Shown piece by piece: positions 23,622 to 30,823 of a stretch of DNA of 30,896 bases. A program made the translations under genes and the position numbers. The stretch's first letter is position 1; every line of letters begins with the position of its first letter. The DNA comes from Bacteroidota bacterium. GTDB lineage: Bacteria > Bacteroidota > Bacteroidia > Chitinophagales > Chitinophagaceae. The DNA lies in assembly GCA_023392185.1 (NCBI GenBank), contig JAEVZP010000229.1, positions 1 through 30,896 on the forward strand, given 5' to 3'. The notes under the pieces are model-generated. The model worked only from the letters and a program-made list of their open reading frames with translations. It was not told where the DNA came from and did not search any database.

Positions 23622-24932
23622 ATGCTTTCGCGTAAACACTTTTTGCTCCTGGCGTTCCTTACACCAGTGGCCGCACCAGCCGGTGCGCAGCAGCTTTTGA
23701 CCGACATCCTCGACACCACGACCACCCTCGGCAAAGGCTACTATTCCATTTTTAAAAAATATGATCAACTGCATTTTTCGGGTTATGTGCAGCCGCAGTT
23801 TCAGTGGGTAGAAGAACAGGGTGCACAAAATCCGGCAAGCGGTGATTTTGCACCTTATTCCAATAACCGCTTTATGATTCGGCGCGGCCGCCTGCGGGCC
23901 GATTATATAGCGCGCCGCGAAGGCGGGAGCCCTGTATCGCATTTTGTCTTTCAGATAGATGCCACGGAGCGGGGCGTGGCGGTGCGCGACCTCTGGGGCC
24001 GGCTCTACGAAAACCGCTGGCAGCTGTTCTCAGTCACTTCCGGCATTTTTGCCCGGCCCTTCGGCTATGAGGTCAACCTGTCTTCCTCCGACCGCGAATC
24101 GCCGGAGCGGGGTCGGGCCTCACAGGTCCTGATGCGCACCGAGCGTGACCTGGGGGTAATGCTTTCGCTGCAACCGCGTGGCCCACTGCTGCAAAACTTC
24201 AAATGGCTGCGCCTCGATGCGGGCATTTTCAACGGATCGGGCCTGACGGCGCCCCGCGATTACGATAGCCACAAAGATTTTATCGCCCGGCTCTACGCGC
24301 GTCCGGTCAAAGGATTCGCAAACGGCTGGCGGCTTAGCGGCGGGGTTTCCGCCCTCTATGGTGGGCTGGGCAGCCCTTCCCAAAAAGTTTATACCCTCAA
24401 CGGCAGCGGGCCGGCGGCTTTTATGCAGGCCGACTCGCCGGCAGGCACTGTTGCGAAGCGTCGCTATCTGGGGGCCGATGCCCAGCTGCGCATCCCCAAC
24501 CGCAAAGGCGCTACCGAGTTTCGGGCCGAATACCTGCGGGGCCTTCAGACCGGAACGGCCGGCAGTTCGGAGACGCCTGCTTCGCTGATGTCGGCCGGAC
24601 AGCCGGTGGCGCTATACACCCGTCCCTTTGATGCTGCTTATTTCTACTTGCTGCAACACCTTGGTTCGCCGGCGCATCAGCTGGTGCTCAAATACGACTG
24701 GTTTGACCCCAACACCGGCGTTGCGGGAACGGACATTTCTTCCAATAAGGGATTTTCAGAAGCCGATGTCCGCTACCATACTTTTGGCGGCGGCTATATA
24801 TGGCAGGCTTCTTCCAACCTGAAAGCCACGCTTTGGTATGACCATGTGCGCAATGAGCCAACAGCGATTCCGGAATTCACCACAGACCGGCCCGACAACT
24901 TGTTGACCGTCCGTTTGCAATACCGGTTTTAA
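23622..24932 (+). CDS. Phosphate-selective porin O/P-family outer-membrane protein
   Basis: About 436 residues from the ATG at 23622; a TTG two codons upstream is less likely. The signal peptide is LLLAFLTPVAAPAGAQQ. The mature part has the porin O/P pattern of alternating strands: LHFSGYVQPQFQWVEEQ, FMIRRGRLRADYIARREG, FVFQIDATERGVAVRDLWG, the LFSVTSGIFARPFGYEV block, and the terminal strand LTVRLQYRF ending in Phe, as expected for Bam-inserted barrels. Members form anion channels, classically phosphate-inducible OprP/OprO; Bacteroidota have many whose selectivity is untested. Divergence from the DUF47-pit operon supports a phosphate or polyphosphate role by context. AACCTTTG at 23611-23618 just before the ATG resembles a -7 box. 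Confidence 0.85.
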   Translation: MLSRKHFLLLAFLTPVAAPAGAQQLLTDILDTTTTLGKGYYSIFKKYDQLHFSGYVQPQFQWVEEQGAQNPASGDFAPYSNNRFMIRRGRLRADYIARREGGSPVSHFVFQIDATERGVAVRDLWGRLYENRWQLFSVTSGIFARPFGYEVNLSSSDRESPERGRASQVLMRTERDLGVMLSLQPRGPLLQNFKWLRLDAGIFNGSGLTAPRDYDSHKDFIARLYARPVKGFANGWRLSGGVSALYGGLGSPSQKVYTLNGSGPAAFMQADSPAGTVAKRRYLGADAQLRIPNRKGATEFRAEYLRGLQTGTAGSSETPASLMSAGQPVALYTRPFDAAYFYLLQHLGSPAHQLVLKYDWFDPNTGVAGTDISSNKGFSEADVRYHTFGGGYIWQASSNLKATLWYDHVRNEPTAIPEFTTDRPDNLLTVRLQYRF

Positions 24933-24936
24933 GCCT

Positions 24937-24950
24937 GCGGAAACCGCTAT
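24937..24950 (+). terminator. Short GCGG-AAA-CCGC hairpin between convergent genes
   Basis: A 4-bp GC stem with a 3-nt loop, 4 bp after the porin stop codon, followed by TATTTT. Minimal; may end porin transcription. Confidence 0.3.
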
Positions 24951-24960
24951 TTTCCGGAAA
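24951..24960. repeat. TTTCCGGAAA palindrome
   Basis: Perfect copy in the 53-bp convergent gap between the porin and ccmF. Confidence 0.8.
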
Positions 24961-24985
24961 AAAGACTCTTTTCGAATGCCTGTAG

Positions 24986-27457
24986 CTACCCCCCGCGCCG
25001 TTGGCGGTTCCAGAGGCTGAGCAGGAAGCCCAGCACCATGAGGATCGTCCCCAGCCACACGAGGTTGATCATCGGGAACAGGATAGCCTTTAGCACAATG
25101 AATTTCCGGGTTGGATCTTCTTCGCGGATTTCAAAATTTCCGGAACCGGTTTCCGGATCCACATTCAGCAGCGCCATGCTGACACCGATGCTCCTGGCAG
25201 TGTCGGGCACATTATCGGCGAAGCGGTCGCGCACATAAAAGACCGGACGCAGGCTGTCGGCTTTTCCATCCAGATTAAAGACATCCACCTGTGCCGAAAG
25301 CGCCACATCCCCAGGCCGCGAGGCATAGCGGGACGTATCTACCCGGCCGTCAAAACCCCGGAAAACCAGAAAGGCCTTCGACATAAAGAGCGTATCGTTG
25401 GGCTTCAGGGTCATGCGGCGCAGCCCTGCCGTATCGCCCGGTTTTTCCGGCGCGCTCACGCTCGAAACATAGGTAAATACGTCATAATCCCAATAATGCT
25501 TCGAGTCGGGGTTGGCGATAATGCCTTCCTGCCCTTTAGGATTGACAAAGGCATCCGGATACAACGAAAAACGCTCGGTCACCTGTTCAGTCCTGGGATC
25601 AATGCGCTGATAATCTACCCGGTAAAACGTGCGCGGATCGGTGGCGTGCGTGCTGTCGCCCCGGTAAGACGCAAAGTAGTCGCCCATAGCTACGGGAACG
25701 TCTTTGTACATCAACACGTTCTCGCGGCTTTCGCGGGCATTTTCCACCGCATCTTTTCCAAAATCCAGATTGATGCCCAGCGTGTTGAGCGAGATTACTT
25801 CTTTGTTGAAAGAAGAAAACAGCACCCCCAGCAGCAAAACGCCAAAGCCCAGGTGAGTGAGCGCAGCACCTTTTTTCAACAACCCTTTGCCACCCACGCC
25901 AAAGGCATAATACAGGCTGCCCATCACCGTCCACGAAGCAGACGTAAGCAGCAGGATATAAGCCAGCGTATCGGCACGGAACGGAATGTGCTGCCAGAAG
26001 CCCAGGCCCAGTGCGAGCAAGAGCGAAAGCACCCCGGCGATTAACCAGTGGCGGCGCACCATGGCGCGGTTGGTGATTTTATATTTCAGGAAAAGCGTTC
26101 CGGCGCTGAGTAACCCGATGATGATCGCCACCCAGATCTGCACGCTGTTATAATGGGCAATCGGCTCGGCAGGCGGTGCAATGTCTTTTCCGGTAAGGGC
26201 TTTTGCCAGCGGCGCCCAGACGGGAATAGAAGTCGAAACGATGATTTGCGCGGCGGAAATCAAAAGCACAAAAGCACCGATAAACATCCAGAACTCGCGC
26301 GACAGAAACGCTTCTTCGCCCATAGGTTTCGGCAACTGCCGGCGGCGGCGCAACCAAGCCACCAACAGCACAATGCCGGTCAGCAGCAGCACCAACAGGA
26401 GGTGCCACTTGATAGAAGCGCCCTCGCCGGTAAAGGCGTGCACCGAAGAATCCCCGAGGATACCCGTGCGGGTGAGAAAAGTCGAATACCACACCAGTAC
26501 ATAGCTGATACCCAGAAGCAATACCGTAGCGCCCAAACTGCGGCCGGTAGCCCGGAACACGATCGCTGTATGCAAGCCGGCTACCAGCGTCAGCCAGGGT
26601 ACCAGCGAAGCATTTTCCACCGGATCCCAGGCCCAATAGCCGCCAAAGTTGAGCGATTCATACGCCCAGGCACCACCCATCATGATCCCCAACCCTAAGG
26701 CAGCACCGGCAAAAAGGCTCCAGCCGATCAAGGGCTTCAGGAAGGTTTTATACTCGCCTTTCCACAGCGCAGCGAGCAGGAAAGCAAAAGGGAAAAGCGT
26801 GGCTGCAAAGCCGAGGAACAATACCGGTGGGTGAATCACCATCCAGTAGTTCTGCAACAGTGGGTTCAGGCCATTGCCGTCTTTAACGACTTCGAGATAA
26901 TTAGGCTGGGTAAAAATCGGTGCACCCGCCATAGCATCGCGCAGGAGCATAAACGGCGTTTTGCCGATCTGAATCTCGGGGCCCAGCTGAAAGCCCAGCA
27001 CAAAGCTCATAAGCGCAGCCTGCACCAAGGCAACTGTCACCATGGCGCGCGCTTCCAGCGCCCGCCCTTTCCACATCACAAAAAATGAAAGCACACAGTG
27101 CCAGAAGGCCCATAGCAGGAAAGAACCCTGCTGCCCTTCCCAGAAACAACTGAGCAGATACTTGCTCGGCAGCGACCGGCTGGAGTGCTCCCAGGCATAG
27201 TGATACTCAAAGAGGTGATGCGAGATAATGTAATAAAGCGCCACAAAGACGCCAAGCACCGAGAGGCTGTGCACCACAAAGCTGCCGCGCCCGAGGCGTA
27301 TCCAGCTGCGCTGCCCGTCGGGCTGCGGCTGTTTTTCGGCCCGCACCGCCTGCCAGTAGCTAAAGGCGCTGAACAGCGCAGCTACAAAGCCCAGAATAAC
27401 ACTAAAATGGCCCAGTTTCCCGGGCAGGAGGGTTTCGCCGATGAAGTTTGGTTCCAA
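24986..27457 (-). CDS. ccmF: CcmF-like cytochrome c heme lyase subunit
   Basis: 823 residues with roughly 14-15 hydrophobic helices. CcmF belongs to the heme-handling protein family and attaches heme delivered by holo-CcmE to apocytochrome c. Seen: the WWD-type signature GGYWAWDPVENASLVPWL at about 267-285, flanked by WMVIHPPVLFLGF (a conserved His loop), and YSTFLTRTGILGDSSVHAF with a second conserved His. A large soluble region, about 560-780, precedes the last TM helix and a basic tail. It is longer than the ~650 residues of proteobacterial CcmF. The start is TTG at 27455-27457; no better ATG is available. A -7-like TAATTTCG is 29 nt upstream and ccmE lies 337 bp upstream on the same strand. 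No ccmG or ccmH is in view. Confidence 0.9.
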   Translation of the reverse strand: MEPNFIGETLLPGKLGHFSVILGFVAALFSAFSYWQAVRAEKQPQPDGQRSWIRLGRGSFVVHSLSVLGVFVALYYIISHHLFEYHYAWEHSSRSLPSKYLLSCFWEGQQGSFLLWAFWHCVLSFFVMWKGRALEARAMVTVALVQAALMSFVLGFQLGPEIQIGKTPFMLLRDAMAGAPIFTQPNYLEVVKDGNGLNPLLQNYWMVIHPPVLFLGFAATLFPFAFLLAALWKGEYKTFLKPLIGWSLFAGAALGLGIMMGGAWAYESLNFGGYWAWDPVENASLVPWLTLVAGLHTAIVFRATGRSLGATVLLLGISYVLVWYSTFLTRTGILGDSSVHAFTGEGASIKWHLLLVLLLTGIVLLVAWLRRRRQLPKPMGEEAFLSREFWMFIGAFVLLISAAQIIVSTSIPVWAPLAKALTGKDIAPPAEPIAHYNSVQIWVAIIIGLLSAGTLFLKYKITNRAMVRRHWLIAGVLSLLLALGLGFWQHIPFRADTLAYILLLTSASWTVMGSLYYAFGVGGKGLLKKGAALTHLGFGVLLLGVLFSSFNKEVISLNTLGINLDFGKDAVENARESRENVLMYKDVPVAMGDYFASYRGDSTHATDPRTFYRVDYQRIDPRTEQVTERFSLYPDAFVNPKGQEGIIANPDSKHYWDYDVFTYVSSVSAPEKPGDTAGLRRMTLKPNDTLFMSKAFLVFRGFDGRVDTSRYASRPGDVALSAQVDVFNLDGKADSLRPVFYVRDRFADNVPDTARSIGVSMALLNVDPETGSGNFEIREEDPTRKFIVLKAILFPMINLVWLGTILMVLGFLLSLWNRQRRGG

Positions 27458-27486
27458 AACGCGCGCAGATTACAGGTTTGCGGTCG

Positions 27487-27494
27487 CGAAATTA
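27487..27494 (-). promoter_or_regulatory. Candidate -7 box TAATTTCG upstream of ccmF
   Basis: One mismatch from TAnnTTTG, 29 nt before the TTG start at 27457. With the terminator after ccmE, it suggests ccmF has its own promoter. Confidence 0.35.
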
Positions 27495-27551
27495 CCGCTT
27501 CAATCCCGCATAAAGGGTTAAAGCGTAAGGAACTGTGCCGGAGCGGAACCC

Positions 27552-27561
27552 TTTCCGGAAA
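27552..27561. repeat. TTTCCGGAAA palindrome in the 337-bp ccmE-ccmF gap
   Basis: Perfect copy. The gap 27458-27794 also holds a ccmE terminator (27750-27771) and a candidate ccmF -7 box; I see no gene in the rest of it. Confidence 0.8.
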
Positions 27562-27749
27562 ACAGAAGGATCCGGATGCTGCACACACTCTTCTCAAAAC
27601 CTCAAAACGAAAGTATTTGCCACCCGAAAAGCCCCAACTCATCGGGCATACGGATCAGGGAAGCATCCCACTCCGGAAGCAGGTTGAGCCTGAAAAAACG
27701 GTCGCGAAGTATTAATTTTCCGGGAATAATCCTTTTCCCTAAAAAGAAA

Positions 27750-27771
27750 AAACGCACCTTCCGGTGCGTTT
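27750..27771 (-). terminator. Intrinsic terminator after ccmE
   Basis: Minus strand: a perfect 9-bp stem AAACGCACC/GGTGCGTTT, loop GGAA, then TTTCTTTTT. It lies 23 bp after the ccmE stop. Strong form. Confidence 0.85.
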
Positions 27772-27794
27772 CGTATTTGAAATCATTTCTGGGA

Positions 27795-28196
27795 CTACAT
27801 CACTCCACCGGCAGCCAGCTGCTCTTTGTCTTTGTATTTGGAAGGACATTTCAACTGCACATCCGAGCAGTGAAACACTTCGCCCTGCATCTTGCCGGTC
27901 ATCACGATGTTTTCGCTTTTCTCGATGTCGTAGAGCGATTTGGAGCCCACATAAACCACTTCGTGCGTCTCGCCTTTCTTATCGGTGACGTGGAAGGTAT
28001 ATTTTTCGGTGTCCATTTTGGGGTCATGCACCACCGGGCGGGAGCGGTCGAGCACGCCAACGACCTTAATGGCTTTTTGGGGTTCGCGCGCCGCCGACGC
28101 AAAGGTTTCGTAGGTAGAAAAATCGCTGAAACGCGAGAAGATAACGGCCACGGCAGCAGCCATTACAAGCAGCAATACGATGTGGGTCTTTTTCAT
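27795..28196 (-). CDS. ccmE: CcmE heme chaperone, cysteine-type (CxxxY)
   Basis: 133 residues. CcmE is a membrane-anchored periplasmic OB-fold protein that carries heme covalently from CcmABCD to CcmF. Seen: an N-terminal signal anchor at 5-20 (HIVLLLVMAAAVAVIF), the beta-barrel strands KAIKVVGVLDRSRPVV, KYTFHVTDKKGE and HEVVYVGSKSLYD, and the VMTGKMQGEVF strand leading to the heme site. In typical CcmE that site is HxxxY; here it is C117-P-S-K-Y121, so cysteine replaces the heme-binding histidine. Cys-type CcmE is known from a reported variant System I lacking CcmG and CcmH. The first residue is ATG at 28196. It is divergent from the arginase-family gene and has a TACCTTTG box 51 nt upstream. 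Confidence 0.88.
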   Translation of the reverse strand: MKKTHIVLLLVMAAAVAVIFSRFSDFSTYETFASAAREPQKAIKVVGVLDRSRPVVHDPKMDTEKYTFHVTDKKGETHEVVYVGSKSLYDIEKSENIVMTGKMQGEVFHCSDVQLKCPSKYKDKEQLAAGGVM

Positions 28197-28247
28197 AGCA
28201 GCAGAATGCTTTTCCGTTCGCCCTGTTTAGGGAGCGCGCGACGAACG

Positions 28248-28255
28248 CAAAGGTA
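28248..28255 (-). promoter_or_regulatory. -7 box TACCTTTG upstream of ccmE
   Basis: Exact TAnnTTTG on the minus strand, identical to the SNF2 box (TACCTTTGC), 51 nt before the ccmE ATG. Confidence 0.55.
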
Positions 28256-28288
28256 CGATATCCGGCACAGCTAACAGGTCTTATCCCC

Positions 28289-28296
28289 TAGCTTTG
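28289..28296 (+). promoter_or_regulatory. -7 box TAGCTTTG upstream of the arginase-family gene
   Basis: Exact TAnnTTTG, 31 nt before the ATG at 28328, in a divergent promoter region with ccmE. Confidence 0.5.
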
Positions 28297-28327
28297 CAAC
28301 CGTTTTTTAACGCTTCTCTGTTTCAAA

Positions 28328-29374
28328 ATGGCTTTAGACCTATCCAACTTCGATCCCAACTCGGTTGGGCTGAAGAACAACAATATTTTCGGACTTCCTT
28401 TCTCGCAGGACGATGCCGCACTGGTGCTGCTGCCCGTACCCTGGGAGGTAACCGTATCCTACCGCCCCGGCACGGCGCGCGGCCCGGAACACATCTTCGA
28501 GTCTTCGTTGCAGATCGACCTGTATGATCCGGATGTGCCCGATGGCTGGAAGGCCGGTTTCTATATGATGCCGGTGGACAAAAACATCCGTAAAAAAAGC
28601 GACTACCTGCGGCAATGTGCCGAGTTGATCATCTCCCACCTGGGCGACGGCGGTATTGTAGCCGAAAACGAACAGCTGGCCACCCGGCTGCATGAAGTGA
28701 ATAAAGGCGGGCTGATGGTGCGCGACTGGGTGCGGGAGATGTCGCTGCGGCAACTGAAAGCGGGTAAAAAAGTAGGTCTCGTGGGCGGAGACCACAGCAC
28801 CCCGCTGGGTTTTGTACATGCGCTGGCCGAGCTGCATCCGGACGGATTTGGCGTGTTGCAGATTGACGCGCATGCTGATCTGCGCAAAGCCTATGAAGGC
28901 TTTACCTATAGCCATGCTTCTATTATGTACAACATTCTGGAAGAAGTGCCGACAGTGACAAAGCTCGTGCAGGTGGGCATCCGCGACTGGTGCGACGAAG
29001 AAGCAGATTATGCCCGCAAACAAGGAAGCCGGGTGGTGCAGTTTCCCAATCAGGACATTAAAGAGCGGTTTTTCAACGGCGAAACCTGGAAGCAGGTATG
29101 TGACGATATCGTAGCCGCGCTGCCGCAAAAAGTTTATATCTCTTTCGATATCGACGGGCTCGACCCGAAACTGTGTCCCAATACCGGAACGCCGGTTCCC
29201 GGCGGCTTTGAAGTAGAGCAGATTTATTACCTTTTCAAACGCGTATCGGAGAGCGGCCGCCAACTGATCGGATTCGATCTGAACGAAGTCTCCTGCGGCG
29301 AGCACAGCGAAGGCATCGACGCGATTGTGGGTGCGCGGGTGCTGTACAAACTGTGTAACTACATGGCGAAGTAA
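28328..29374 (+). CDS. Arginase/agmatinase-family ureohydrolase
   Basis: 348 residues. The ureohydrolase family uses a two-manganese centre to split urea or formamide from guanidino substrates (arginine, agmatine, formimidoylglutamate). All six metal ligands are visible: H156 in GGDHST, D180, H182 and D184 in IDAHADLR, and D274 and D276 in SFDIDGLDP. PNTGTPVPGGF follows, as in agmatinases. The C-terminus DLNEVSCGEHSEGIDAIVGARVLYKL is typical of Bacteroidota agmatinase-family proteins. Which substrate is used cannot be decided: no hut or spe neighbour is present. No signal peptide, so cytoplasmic. It is divergent from ccmE and convergent with ilvE, with a bidirectional terminator between. Confidence 0.9.
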   Translation: MALDLSNFDPNSVGLKNNNIFGLPFSQDDAALVLLPVPWEVTVSYRPGTARGPEHIFESSLQIDLYDPDVPDGWKAGFYMMPVDKNIRKKSDYLRQCAELIISHLGDGGIVAENEQLATRLHEVNKGGLMVRDWVREMSLRQLKAGKKVGLVGGDHSTPLGFVHALAELHPDGFGVLQIDAHADLRKAYEGFTYSHASIMYNILEEVPTVTKLVQVGIRDWCDEEADYARKQGSRVVQFPNQDIKERFFNGETWKQVCDDIVAALPQKVYISFDIDGLDPKLCPNTGTPVPGGFEVEQIYYLFKRVSESGRQLIGFDLNEVSCGEHSEGIDAIVGARVLYKLCNYMAK

Positions 29375-29376
29375 CA

Positions 29377-29425
29377 GCTATTAAAAAAGCCCTCCCGCAA
29401 AATGCAGGAGGGCTTTTTTAATAGC
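29377..29425. terminator. Bidirectional terminator, 19-bp perfect stem
   Basis: GCTATTAAAAAAGCCCTCC (29377-29395) pairs perfectly with 29407-29425; the loop is 11 nt. A GC core flanked by A6 and T6 gives an intrinsic terminator in both directions. It starts 2 bp after the arginase-family stop. Confidence 0.93.
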
Positions 29426-29430
29426 ACGCA

Positions 29431-29450
29431 TTTCCGGAAATTTCCGGAAA
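29431..29450. repeat. Tandem TTTCCGGAAA x2
   Basis: Two directly abutting perfect copies, together a 20-bp palindrome TTTCCGGAAATTTCCGGAAA, between the bidirectional terminator and the ilvE stop codon. Confidence 0.85.
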
Positions 29451-29487
29451 TCAGAGGCTGGTTGCGGGTTCATGCGGACCTTATACC

Positions 29488-30558
29488 TTATACCTTATAA
29501 ATCCAGCCGTGGGTATCCGGCACCCGACCGTAGCGGATGTTGTCCATTTCATTCTTTACCCAGTTGGCCACTTTCCACTCTTCTACCGGCGGCAGCTTCA
29601 TGTGCTTGTCGTGAATGGTCAGCTCGGCAATCGGTGCGATAGAAGCCGCCGTTCCGGTACCAAATGCTTCTTTCAGCTGTCCGTTTTTGTGGGCTTCAAT
29701 CAGTTCATCAATCGAAATCGGACGTTCTTCTACATCATAGCCGTTTTCGCGCAGCAAGGTCATGACGCTGTCGCGGGTGACGCCTTCCAGAATGGTGCCT
29801 TCCAGCGCGGGCGTTACTACTTTATCGCCAATCACAAACCATACGTTCATGGTGCCGATTTCCTGCACGTATTTGTGCTCAAAACCGTCGGTCCACAAAA
29901 TCTGATCGTAACCGAGGGAACGGGCTTTTACGGTTGGCGCCATGCACGCGCCGTAGTTACCGGCACATTTGGCGTAGCCCGTGCCACCCGGAAACGCGCG
30001 CACGTATTCTTCCTGCACGTAAATCGAAACCGGCTTGGAGTAATACGGACCCGCCGGCGAGGTGATAATCATAAAGGAGAACTGCTCGGCGGGCTTCACG
30101 CCGATGAAAGCGTCGGTCGCAATCATAAAGGGCCGCAGATACAGCGAAGTACCGGGCGCGGTAGGTACCCAGGCCGAATCCAGTTTAATCAGTTGGCGCA
30201 GCCCTTCCAGAAAAATGTCTTCCGGCACTTCCGGCATGGCCATGCGGGCAGCGCTGCGGTTAAAACGTGCCCAGTTTTTCTCGGGCCGGAAAATCACAAT
30301 CTCGCCGTCTTCCTGACGGTAGGCCTTGATGCCTTCAAAAATAGACTGGCCGTAGTGCAGCATCGTGGTTGCCGGGCTCATCGTCAGGTTACCGTAAGGC
30401 TGGATGCGCGGCTGCCCCCATTTGCCGTTGGCGTAGTCACAAACGAGCATGTGGTCGGCGTATTGCTTACCAAATTGCACGTTGGCAGGATCGAACTCCG
30501 AAATGCGGCTTTGGGCCACCTTGTCTATTTTCAGGTCAAGTGTCATTTCGCTGGTCAT
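29488..30558 (-). CDS. ilvE: Branched-chain amino acid aminotransferase
   Basis: About 356 residues from the ATG at 30556-30558. The enzyme transfers amino groups between 2-oxoglutarate and the keto acids of Leu, Ile and Val, using PLP. Fold-type IV PLP features are visible: LHYGQSIFEGIKAYRQEDG near 67-85, RFNRSAARMAMP, LYLRPFMIATD, and the PLP-lysine region GGTGYAKCAGNYG (Lys about 197). GYDQILWTDG, EIGTMNVWFV and the EGVTRDSVM loop follow. The long YVQEEYVRAFPGGTGYAK form is of the eukaryotic-like BCAT subgroup. A TTG 13 codons upstream would add an atypical extension, so the ATG is preferred. It is convergent with the arginase-family gene. Confidence 0.95.
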   Translation of the reverse strand: MTSEMTLDLKIDKVAQSRISEFDPANVQFGKQYADHMLVCDYANGKWGQPRIQPYGNLTMSPATTMLHYGQSIFEGIKAYRQEDGEIVIFRPEKNWARFNRSAARMAMPEVPEDIFLEGLRQLIKLDSAWVPTAPGTSLYLRPFMIATDAFIGVKPAEQFSFMIITSPAGPYYSKPVSIYVQEEYVRAFPGGTGYAKCAGNYGACMAPTVKARSLGYDQILWTDGFEHKYVQEIGTMNVWFVIGDKVVTPALEGTILEGVTRDSVMTLLRENGYDVEERPISIDELIEAHKNGQLKEAFGTGTAASIAPIAELTIHDKHMKLPPVEEWKVANWVKNEMDNIRYGRVPDTHGWIYKV

Positions 30559-30708
30559 AATTTTAATACAAGGCTTTTTGGATTGAAAGCGCGGCAAAGA
30601 AACGAAATTTAATGCGGTTGGGTGTTTGAGGGGGATTGCAGCTGCGCCAGTAGAACGTCAGTATGGTCCGTTTTGAGAATCGGTAGATCGCCTTTGCAGG
30701 GCATGTGG

Positions 30709-30746
30709 GCCGGGTAGAGACAAGGCATGCCTTGTCTCTACCCGGC
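30709..30746. repeat. Perfect 38-bp palindrome centred on GCATGC
   Basis: Every base from 30709 to 30746 pairs with its mirror about 30727/30728; half-site GCCGGGTAGAGACAAGGCA. There is no loop, so as RNA it would be a long hairpin. It lies in the 265-bp gap between ilvE and the next gene, which otherwise shows only a -7 box. GTAGAGAC-type palindromes are, as I recall, dispersed repeats in Bacteroidota and cyanobacteria. Confidence 0.9.
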
Positions 30747-30807
30747 TCTACGGTCAGAACACGGTGCCTTCCAATGTTATTTCTACCACCCTCCGCCCCG
30801 CCTGCCG

Positions 30808-30815
30808 TATTTTTG
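30808..30815 (+). promoter_or_regulatory. -7 box TATTTTTG
   Basis: Exact TAnnTTTG, ending 8 nt before the ATG at 30824. Confidence 0.45.
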
Positions 30816-30823
30816 AGCGTCCC

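Noticed and set aside
28340..29305. 321-codon open frame antisense to the arginase-family gene
   Set aside because: The plus-strand frame has all six metal ligands; the antisense frame has no recognisable domain and is a by-product of codon usage.
29509..30612. 367-codon open frame antisense to ilvE
   Set aside because: ilvE is complete with its PLP lysine; the antisense product is His/Arg-rich without any motif.
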